Shown: positions 55,491 through 64,000 of the stretch, piece after piece
How positions within the stretch are numbered: the stretch's first letter is position 1
How the letters are laid out: every line of letters begins with the position of its first letter
NCBI GenBank assembly: GCA_016490735.1
Contig: JAEMWC010000080.1
Span: forward strand, 935,001-999,000
DNA from: Pachyseris speciosa
Lineage: Eukaryota > Cnidaria > Anthozoa > Scleractinia > Pachyseridae
Length of the DNA stretch: 64,000 nucleotides
Direction of reading: 5' to 3'
Made by a program: the position numbers and the translations under genes
The notes under the pieces: generated by a model
What the model saw: the letters and a program-made list of their open reading frames with translations, nothing else
What the model was told of the DNA's origin: nothing
Databases searched by the model: none

Positions 55491-56097
55491 CACCGAATGC
55501 AAATATTGCGGATTACTCACGGTCGGCCCGGGACGAATTACGCGAAAGCGAGGCTAGTTGGACCATGGAGTGGCTAGTTAGGCCATGGAGTGGAGATTTT
55601 TGTGTTCCTGAGTGCTACCAGAAGAAAAGGAAATCTTTCACAGGAGAGAAAGTGTCATTCTTTAGTTTCCTATTTGCCCCTGAGGAGAAAACAGTGGATT
55701 CGCACTGCGTGGAAACAAAGGAAAGGAATTCACAATAGCAGAGGATTTTTCACTATATTTCAGTCTAGAAGATTCGTAGGGAATCTTTAAGCGGACTAGT
55801 CGTGGTTCACGGTGGTATTTCAACGAGATATGCTTGGTTGATACCTTCCCTAAAAAGGAAAGGAAAAGTTCTTCCTGAGAGAAATCCTTTACCTCAGAAG
55901 CCGTCCCTCGGTCACTCAAACCCGTCAAACAGAATCGCACTGAAGAAACAAAATTATCTTACGGTGGAATCCCCATGCGAGTTAACTTGAACTGCCCACA
56001 GCGATCAAACCAGCCAAGACATTGGGCTACATACACATCTGTTATACGATTTTTACAGATCCCGGGTCTGTAACCGTATTTACCTCAGACTAGCTAC

Positions 56098-56836
56098 CAT
56101 AAAAGCTCTATTAACCCCCCGGGGGCTTATTTTATTTCAGGCCTCATTAACGGGGGGCTTATTAGAGAAGGGGGCTTATTTCACATATTAAACATGCCTT
56201 TTTTGTCTTAAAATAGTTTTTGTGCAAAACTCAAACAACTGCAGTGAAACTTTAGTATTTATTACAGAGCAGCAAACATTATTATGTGTTTGAGTGTATA
56301 TTTCTTTAAAAACAAACCAACAGGGCCGCATGAAGTGGAGATAAGACATAATAGGAGAGACTAATTATACAATCTCATGTCCCAAAGGGGGGTGGGGCTT
56401 ATTAGAGACGGGTAGGCTTATTAGAAAAACCAGGAGCCCATCACCAGGAGCGTACAACTGCCCTACATTACTGTCACGGCGTTTTCACAGACCAATTTAT
56501 TTTAGATTGACTTTCCCGCCAAAATCAGACTCTCGCAGGAGTCCAATGACCAATCACAAGTCGCTGCACGTGCCACAAGGATCTACACGTACAAAGCTTT
56601 TGTTTTCACTCATTAAAACTATTGTTTAGTAGCTTTCTCGTTGCCGTCGCCGTCCTTGTTGTCCCTTTTCGCGGAAAGATAGTCTAAAAATAGATCGGTC
56701 TGTAAAAATGCCGTGACATAGGCTTAGTATGGGAGTTGTACGCTCCTAGTAATGGCTCCTGCAAAAACCGATTTCCAAACGGGGAGCTTATTAGAGAGAG
56801 GGTTAATAGAGACGGGGGCTTAATAGAGCTTTTACG
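56098..56836. mobile_element. TIR element with GGGGCTTATTAGAGA repeats
   Basis: Left end CATAAAAGCTCTATTAA and right end inverse CGTAAAAGCTCTATTAA bound a ~740-bp segment. The motif GGGGCTTATTAGAGA and variants recur many times inside both flanks. A second element (56447-56746) is inserted in it. Confidence 0.65.
56447..56746. mobile_element. 300-bp TIR element nested inside the previous one
   Basis: GGAGCGTACAACTGCCC at the left is inverted as GGGAGTTGTACGCTCC at the right. CACGGCGTTTTCACAGACC inside is answered by GGTCTGTAAAAATGCCGTG, extending the arms to about 60 bp. Removing it restores the outer repeat pattern. No transposase. Confidence 0.7.
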
Positions 56837-56925
56837 ATATTTTTAACCCTAAGCCTCGTTTTCAACGGTAAACTTGCGAAATTTCGCATCAGTGAATTTC
56901 CAAAGCAGTTAGAGTGAAGATATTA

Positions 56926-57870
56926 GGGACTTTAAAGCATCGACAACGGGAACGGCAACGGGGACGTGAGACAGTGAGGAAACTTCGCATTGCGCATGTC
57001 TGGCGCGAAATATTTTGCTCCGGGGCCCGACGTGAGAGAGCTTAGTTTGGCGTTGCGTGAAAACGTGAGTAGCATTTCACATATTTTCGCTCTATTTTGT
57101 CCCCAAATTGATAATTTTAATATGGATTGATACATTAAGATACCAAGGAATAGAATCATTGAGTTGTTGCCTTATTTTCTTCCCCAAACTATAAGTTTAA
57201 ACAATTTCATCAGTCGGCTGTTTCAAAACAAAAAGCTAGCGCCGATGCCTCCGAAATTAGAAATGATTTGCGAGTCTTACACTGTTTATCGATAGTTCTC
57301 TCCGACGTTACTTTTTCGCATTCGAAATAAGACATACTAGAGCTGTTAATTTACACTAACCTGGCCGAGAAAAATAACTAGTCTATGTTGCTCAAAACTA
57401 ACGTCTCAAACTCTCTATCATATCGTAGTTTTCAGTTCAAATTCCTAGATGTAAAGATATGGAAACTGACATGCATGTTGGCATGCTGCGCAAATCCCGG
57501 CCTTCGATGTAGAACATTTCAAATCTAGTCGCTACTTCTAGGTAATATATTGGTCTTTTATTTTATTTCATTTTATTGAATTACCTCGGCTAAAAATGTG
57601 ATATCTTGTTTCCGAAATCTAATCTCCGATAAACACTTGTCGATCTCCAGCACTGATTTGTTGACGTATTCAGTTTGTACAACAGTAAAAAAGCTGCATC
57701 GGTCATATCATCATTAAAATAGCTGAACGCGAAGGAATATTTCGAGAAGTTGGCGTCTTCGGCGGCTGCTTAACTGCTTTCAATTTCACTCCACAACCGC
57801 GTCCTCTCCCCAGTATTTTCTCGGTTTCTCCGTCGCCGTTGCCGTTCCCGTCGTCGATGCTTAAAGTCCC
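56926..57870. mobile_element. 945-bp TIR element with TATTA target duplication
   Basis: The left end GGGACTTTAAAGCATCGACA... continues into ACGGGAACGGCAACGG. Its inverse closes the element at 57830-57870, about 36 bp with few differences. TATTA stands on both sides (56921-56925 and 57871-57875). The interior has no transposase-like frame. This is a clean insertion of a non-autonomous element. Confidence 0.75.
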
Positions 57871-58782
57871 TATTACGTCCCCACGTCCCACATCTCACGT
57901 CCCCGAACACGCGTCCCTGTGTCCCTGTCCCCAAGTCCCGTCCCACTTTTGGCCACAGCCTTTTCGCAGCACACGAAACACAACAAGCCCGTCTTTCGAC
58001 ACTAGGCCAATGTGATCAACCTAAAAGTGATCGAAAGCTTTCTAAAATCGGATAAATAGACTTTTTAGCTAGAACGGATGAGAGTTATTTTGAAACCGAT
58101 GACTTTACTCAAACAGGAAAAAAATTGTCTTTCGCGAGTCGATAACTTCATCCGCTCGAACGGGTGAGAATTTTCTCAGAACGGATTGTGGGTGTTTAAC
58201 GGATAGGTATACTGCTGTTTATTTTACTTTTGGAAAATTGGCTTGAAAAATAGGGTGCGTATTATATAGGTTGCGCATTGTATACATGGGTAAATCTCGA
58301 AAAATATCTCTGATCACATACGTGCTAGGTTGCAAACAGCTTGCCTTCCGTGACCGAGTGACGCAGCTCAAACAGCAAACAACTAACAAACATGTCGTAT
58401 CCCTTTCTCGTGAAAATGAAAAAGCTTCAGCAGTAGCCGGCCACATGTAGTCATTGACTGTCTATTTTTAATCAAATGACGTGCAACTAGTGTAGGCTTC
58501 AATATGGTTACAGTTCCATTTATAACTTGATAGAGAGTTTTTAGGAAAGAAAAGAACTCTTTTTGAAAACAGTTGTGTTGTCATTAGTAAACTCATGAAA
58601 CATTCGGCCAGCGCTAAAAGGTGTACATGTTTGTAATTTCTCCCTACAAAGAGAGACTGAAGCTAAGCATAAAGTGCAGAAAACCTTGCGTCGTTTTCAC
58701 ATGTTATTTTATCGGACCAGTAACGGAGATTTCACTTGGAGCTTCTCTTAAGCCTAATATTTAGCCTAATGTTTCAGTTGAC

Positions 58783-59026
58783 GAGGCCTTCCAAGGGTAG
58801 AAGCGACAAGCGACATTGCTCCGAAAACAGGCGACAATCTTCTCCCAAAACACCGACAACCGACAGAAACTGGAAGGAAACGCACGACAGTCTGCGACAG
58901 CGATAATTCACTTTCCATTCCTCTTGGTTTTCGTTGCGACAGCGACATTTGTCCCTAACGAAACAACCGACAGACAGGGTCATAAACAAGCGACAAGCGA
59001 CACCAGACTACCACTTGGAAGGCCTC
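58783..59026. mobile_element. 245-bp TIR element rich in GCGACA
   Basis: GAGGCCTTCCAAG at 58783-58795 is exactly inverted at 59014-59026. GCGACA/CCGACA hexamers are scattered in the interior (more than ten times). Non-coding. No clear target duplication. Confidence 0.6.
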
Positions 59027-59472
59027 TTTGAAGGGCTGTTCTCTTGCAGCGCTACCGCGACTGCGCACATAAACTGCGATTGTCGACCCTCACATCTCCA
59101 ATCTTTCACCTGCAGTTCAAATGTATGAACTGACTGTGTACATTGACTCACGTTTATTCATCTTCAAAGGCATGTCTATTTCGAACTTACAAAATGAACA
59201 GTTCAGACAACTTGCTAGGTCGGAGCTGCTCAGAGTTGGCAACAGCGCTGCAACGGTATGCCAGAGGTCATGGGTTAAAGCGTAATTTTTTTCAGGTTCT
59301 CTTTTCTCAGCTACCAATCAGCTACATGATTTTATATAATAACCAAATCAATGCGCGCGCTCTGATTGGTTAATCAGCTATGGTTTATTGTGTCCGTAAA
59401 CTCATGGAAATTTCGCGCGTCTTCTCAATTATTATATAAAAGCAATAGACCACAACTTTTTCTTTGGTGTGC

Positions 59473-59651
59473 AGTAGACCACAACTTTCTATGGTTTATA
59501 GGCTGATAAACCACTTGGGATGTTGGAAGAACACTCGAAGAATCCGTAAATCATTCACTGCGGCTCGTGATTTAGGAATTCCGGCTTCGAGTGTCTTTCA
59601 ACATCCCGCGTGGTTTATCAGCCTATAAACCATAGAAACTTGTGGTCTATC
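59473..59651. repeat. Long foldback (68-bp arms)
   Basis: The left arm GTAGACCACAA...CTATGGTTTATAGGCTGATAAACCA...GGGATGTTG...ACACTCGAAG is mirrored by the right arm CTTCGAGTGT...CAACATCCC...TGGTTTATCAGCCTATAAACCATAG...TTGTGGTCTA. The loop is about 43 bases. AATAGACCACAACTTT also occurs once more just to the left (59445-59460). Confidence 0.75.
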
Positions 59652-59699
59652 CCTTAAATAACACACGTAGCGCAGACCGGTTCTATATTCCTTTCTGTC

Positions 59700-60040
59700 G
59701 TACACAAGGAAGTTTTCTGTTATCGTCAAGGTCCTGTTTTCTTTAATAAAACTGAACTCTGATAACCGCAATGCTACCTTCGTTGTACTCCTTCCAATGT
59801 AATCTTAAAAAATACCTCTCTCTCGTTTTTTATTTTCATTTCACTAAGTAATAATTATCATTTAAGTCTTTAGTCTTAACATAGTTTATTGCTTGTGTAC
59901 CACTCCACGTAATTTATTCTTCTCAGTCAGTTATTCAGTCCTTTGTGACCAGGGAGCCAGTTTTTTTAAGCCTCTTGGTTTCTGTATTGAATTGTTTATG
60001 TTGTTTATTTGGCTAAATAAATGAACCGAACTGAACTGAG
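59700..60040 (+). repeat. LINE/SINE-type 3' end with (TGAAC)n tail
   Basis: AT-rich DNA ending in TAAATAAATGAACCGAACTGAACTGAG. The same kind of ending (CAAAATAAACTGAACTGAACT) is at 62393-62413, so both look like 3' ends of one retroelement family with a short tandem tail. The second example lies in a SCUBE-like intron. Confidence 0.5.
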
Positions 60041-60129
60041 CTATTCAGTCCAGTTACGCACATACTGACTGCGATGGGCCTTCACATCTTAAATAACGTT
60101 TTTCATGTCATTATATTTTTAATCTTTAG

Positions 60130-63100
60130 ATGCATCCTGTGCTACTGGCGCTCACGACTGCCATGCAAACGCTATCTGTCTACCTACCAGGCGATCTTAC
60201 AAGTGCAACTGTAAACCAGGTTACTTTGGTGACGGAAGAAGGTGCAAAGGTAAACGTATGCTGGTTGTCCTGTGAAGCGCGACTTGTTGCATCACAAACA
60301 TATGAATGGTACACTCTTGTCTATTTTGGAAGTTTCTTGCCTGTAGCTTTTAATACCGTATCAATTCAGCGGTATGAAGATAAAGCCACATTTATACCAG
60401 ATATTGACATGATTAATATTTGGCTTTCCCTAGCTGGTATATTGATACTCGCAAAAATTGTTTCGAGAAGGGTTCGGGTTTGGCAGCACGTCGCGCGCCC
60501 ACCAAAGATTCCAGTTTATTTTGTTATTGTTTTTAACCTTCCCAAGATTTCCAAGATTCGGTCAATGTATTCTTTTAGTTAGTTGAATTTGAGAATCCAA
60601 TTTGCTCTTTTTTTGCCTGCCTTTATATTTTGTTCTTGTGATACAGAATATAATCCTTGTTCGGTCCAAAATGGCGGATGTCAACACGTTTGTAACAACT
60701 CCAAGGGAAGAGCCTCATGCAGCTGCTACGAGGGATTCAAGCTGCATCCAAATATGAGAGACTGCCTGCGTAAGTTAGCATGAGTTGTTTTGTTATGTCA
60801 AACTCAGATTATGAGTGATGAAGGTCAATTATCTGGAAATCCATTCAAACAATTCCTAACGAAATAGTCCCCCAGCTTGTAATCCAAATTAGAAAAAAAA
60901 ATCTGTAAGAGTGTTTTCAAGTAAATTGCAAATAAAATTTTGAAGGCCGGTTTTGTTTATTCCCGAATCAGTTTCTTCACTTTGTACAAGGAAATGTTAA
61001 ACTTTTACACTCTTCTTCTCTGTTCAAGGAATTTTCATGGTAGCCAAACATTTTTAATTCGCATTCAGCCATTTAGGTAGCTGTGGTTGTAAAATATTTA
61101 TGTTTGAAAATGGCACGGACAAGTCATAAAGCTCGTAATTTGCATACGTTTAGCCGTTTTCATACTTAGATATCTCACAATCACAGCCAGCTAGGAGGTT
61201 CAATATAAAATTAAAATGCTTCGCTAACATGATAATTCCTTGTGTCTGACTGGAGTTCGAGATACTTGACCTTTTTCACCGTCGCTGTGGTTACAGCTAT
61301 TGCTTGGAAACCAGTGAGAAAATAAACTTTGGTCATAGGTCGAAAAGATGTTGTAGTGTCAAGGAAATCGAAGCTTGTCTTCTATAGGAAATTTTAATTT
61401 CAACAGGTACACCCAAAGCCAAAAATACTGTTGCAAGCCTCCTTAAGAGGTGTGCATTTGGAGCCGACTGTGTTTTGGCATTACAAGTAACGTTTTCCGC
61501 AATTAGGAGTAGCTCAGGAAGAAACCACCGCATTTCAGGAAACCAACTTACCTTTAATTCTCTTTTATCCTTTTTTGCAGTTATGGAAGACGTTGTTACG
61601 ATAAGCAAAAAAGTGCGAGTGAGACTGAGCCAAGCGTCCCCATGTAACTTTTTTTCTCATAAAAACATAAAAGATCAGTTTCTCGCCAAACTTCAAAGAA
61701 GACTTCTAAGCCAAGAGGTCTGTAATTTCCCCTGCAAAATCTTCAAGCCTCAGTTGCGCTGCAAAAACCGCGAAAAAGTCGTGGCAGTAAACTTCGAAAT
61801 TCAGCTGGATCAAAACGTCATCTCCACGTCAAAGTACTGCAATGACACCTGTCTAAAGTGCCAAATGGAGAAGCGCCTTCAAAGAATGATCATTGCAATA
61901 CGCTCACTTATGGAAAGCAGCAAATTAAACGTGTCGGTCAATGACCAAACGATTGTTGTCACGAAAAAGTCTCTGCGCGTTATTACAAAGGAGAGTGACT
62001 ACTGTTCCAAGGAGAAAGGAAAACGGAAAACTAGACGGCTAGGTGAGAATTCGTCTTGATTTTCAGAAGTTAGGTTAACTTTGAGCTGCTACTTGTTTCG
62101 CTTTACATTGTGTCTGTCTTTTGTCTGTCGCTGCTTTTTATATATAAATATGCTTCAAATATGATTTCCAGTGTTTTTTGTGTAGGCAATACTCAAGATG
62201 ATTCTAACTGTTGTAATCTGTATAATTTCATAATTTATTTATTTTCCTGCATTCGACATTGCCTATCTATTCTGTTTCATTTTGAGGGAGCTCATAGCTT
62301 ATAAGCCCAGTGGTTTCTTTATGAGCTTCCTCGCCATTTTATTTCAAATTTCATAATTTGGATATTTATATATATATACTTATAATTGAAATGGCAAAAT
62401 AAACTGAACTGAACTAGCTGATTTAAGATACTGCATCTCCTGATTCGAATGTGATTATGTGGTGTTGCATTTGCCAATTTGCAAGCTCAGTCCTCATATC
62501 TCGCTGTTTCCAATTCAACCAAACCAAAACAGCATGGTGGTTTAAGTTTGGAGCCCGCGCTTGACCCTGGTTTCGTATTTTTCGGCGATTGCCATTTGCC
62601 AATGGTTGTTATCCCGCGTTTCGTCAGCGTCGGTCACGTGTCCTACGTTAAGAATTCTAATTGGCCATCTTCTAAACGAGTAAGGGCATGGGAACGAATC
62701 CAAACTTCAATTAAAATCAATGGCATTGAACTAAATCGATTCTCATATGAAAGGACCTCTCAAAATAAGTATTTTCAGCAAGTTTGACTATGTTTGGTCG
62801 AAAAGTCGCCAGTTGACGTGCATTTAGATCTTTAAAAAATCCCATACAAATGTCTCTATTTCGGAAAGTGTGTCCCTCCAAGCCATACAAAGTCTCTAAT
62901 TTTCACAATTTTCAAAAGCTTTTGTTTCAGCTCCAATTCAACTGAACAGCGTCAAAGTTGGTTAGGTGACCATTTTTGAGATGCGTTTTCATGCAGTGGA
63001 AACAATTTTTTTTCCAATCGATAAATTATTAAACTCAGTCCCAGGCCCTCATTCGTTCAGAACATGGCCAATTGGCGCGTTGCTGTTTGTTGTTGTTGTT

Positions 63101-63374
63101 GTTGTATTTAGTTAGACAGACTTCTTTCCTCTTTAATTATGTCCAATTGCGGAAAATCTTCTAACAAATCTTCGCTGAATACCTTTCTTTTATGTTTACA
63201 TTTCCCCAGCCCCTCGTTGTCAGCCCGGGACATATTTTGACGTATTTCTCCGTCAATGTGTGAATTGTTCACGAGGATCCTACCAACCCAACAAATCAGA
63301 GAATTTCTGCTTTCGTTGCCCTGGAAACAAGACTACACAGTATTCAGGAGCGACTGATATTTCTCAATGTCGAG
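60130..63374 (+). CDS. SCUBE-like EGF/cysteine-rich secreted protein, internal exons
   Basis: Four consecutive phase-1 exons: 60130-60249, 60647-60769, 61581-62042 and 63210-63374. Exon 1 is an EGF domain ([17 protein letters not shown]...[14 protein letters not shown]). Exon 2 is a second EGF ([19 protein letters not shown]...CSCYEGFKL...C). Exon 3 (154 residues) is a Cys-containing, Lys/Arg-rich spacer. Exon 4 is an ephrin-receptor-like/GCC2-GCC3 module (RCQPGTYFD...[11 protein letters not shown]...[11 protein letters not shown]...QC). EGFs, then a spacer, then this module match SCUBE proteins, which are secreted cell-surface factors in Hedgehog and growth-factor signalling; SVEP1-like proteins are the alternative. 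The gene continues right, where further Cys-rich modules and a CUB domain would be expected. No start codon belongs to exon 60130 (phase 1), so 5' exons must exist, perhaps 47254-48247. Introns contain repeat copies. Confidence 0.85.
61240..61450. repeat. Dispersed repeat in SCUBE-like intron, partner of 6920-7155
   Basis: Same order of landmarks as the first copy: GTCTGACTGGA, TTGCTTGGAAACCA, TGTAGTGTCAAGGAAATCGA and GCCTCCTTAAGA. It ends about 130 bases before the acceptor of the 61581 exon. Confidence 0.6.
62660..63072. mobile_element. TIR element family 'TTGGCCATGTTCTAA', copy C
   Basis: Full-length copy of the family seen at 53010 and 55270, lying in the opposite orientation: TTGGCCATCTTCTAAACGAG at the left, inverse AATTGGCCATGTTCTGAACG at the right. 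The core motif (AAAGTGTGTCCCTCCA...CAGCTCCAATTCAACTGAAC) is the complement of copy A. It sits in the intron before the exon at 63210. Confidence 0.75.
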
Positions 63375-64000
63375 GTAATTATGTTAATCATAACTATAAC
63401 AAAATTCTCGAATCTGATTGGCTATGACCAGTTAGGGCGTATTCACGTTACGTCATCACCGCCACCTTGGTGTAGCGTAGGCAAAAGATTTCTCATTAGC
63501 TTCTTTTGTTATTGTCCACCAACATGGCCGCCAACCCATTGTCATTCGAATCTCTGATTATGAGCTCGAGATTTCTATCGCGTGATAGCTGATGAGGCGT
63601 TTTTGTAACGTTTTCGCGATTATTCCAATTTGTTTAACTTGGAAAATACTGGCGAATTATTCAGGGACTAAATTGTTATGAACGCCGTTAAAGTAAAGAA
63701 AAAGAAAGAAAACTTTACAGTCACACGCTCACGTTCCCTAAAATTTCGCCTTGTTGTTTTGCAGAGGACGGGACAGAAATGTACCAAAATATAAAACGCA
63801 CGTGCAGAGCGATTGTTTTTGCTCATTAAAGCCGGTTACAGACGAGCAAGTTTTCCTTGACAAGTGTCATTGACAATTTTTATTTGCTCATTTTTATGAA
63901 CGACAAATTTTCTTTGACATGTTTTGCCTTTACAAGTTTTATTTGCTTGTGTGAAGGAACGAACAAATTTTCTTTGGCAAGTATTCACTGTAGCCAGCAA
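63375..64000. other. Intron of the SCUBE-like gene, repeat-rich, to window end
   Basis: Holds the block related to the foldback at 30074-30164 (here 63555-63598) and, from 63835, a stretch in which ACAAGTTTTATTTGCT and GAACGACAAATTTTCTTTG motifs recur two to three times, probably another repeat cut by the window edge. No further exon before 64000 was recognised. Confidence 0.45.

Noticed and set aside
55336..55990. Overlapping frames of 60-90 codons
   Set aside because: They run through half a TIR element and its flank, with no protein-like conservation visible.

Overview
The window reads as nuclear DNA of an anthozoan cnidarian, most likely a stony coral or close hexacoral. It is AT-rich, its genes have several introns with GT-AG borders, and the intergenic and intronic DNA is packed with short terminal-inverted-repeat (TIR) elements, LINE 3' ends, tRNA-derived SINEs and a Penelope-like remnant. 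The taxon call is inference from gene content and repeat style; no marker gene was compared.

Layout. 560-2370 (minus): the 5' two coding exons of a CREC-family EF-hand protein (calumenin/reticulocalbin type), running off the left edge. 2781-8111: repeats only, including two copies of one hAT-like element. 9967-10827 (plus): a small secreted prepro-protein with a furin site and a six-cysteine C-terminus ending in Cys-x-Cys. 13063-19332 (plus): a complete nine-exon APIP gene (methylthioribulose-1-phosphate dehydratase, methionine salvage), with a tRNA-derived tandem array, a SINE and a 370-bp tandem duplication in its introns. 21117-21652 (plus): an intronless helical protein gene with an apparent one-base frameshift. 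22.5-24.2 kb: Penelope-like and LINE debris. 26753-33126 (plus): an arylsulfatase-B-like gene of seven coding exons, whose predicted product lacks the catalytic Cys and one active-site His and carries a ~550-residue extension ending in a transmembrane helix. 36051-36567: a two-unit tandem element with a hammerhead ribozyme in each unit and a perfect 14-bp target-site duplication. 36.6-47.2 kb: no gene recognised. 47254-48247 (plus): a secreted protein of unknown family. 53.8-54.3 kb: a broken Merlin/IS1595-type transposase. 60130-63374 (plus): SCUBE-like EGF and cysteine-rich exons continuing past the right edge. All splice phases would let 47254-48247 and 60130-63374 be one gene.

The recognised genes are independent and show no operon-like or pathway clustering. 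The most unusual items are the self-cleaving-RNA element on the minus strand (36.0-36.6 kb), the predicted catalytically dead, membrane-anchored sulfatase, and the small six-cysteine prepro-factor. Exon borders were read by eye from splice consensus, phase and protein continuity; none is confirmed by transcripts.
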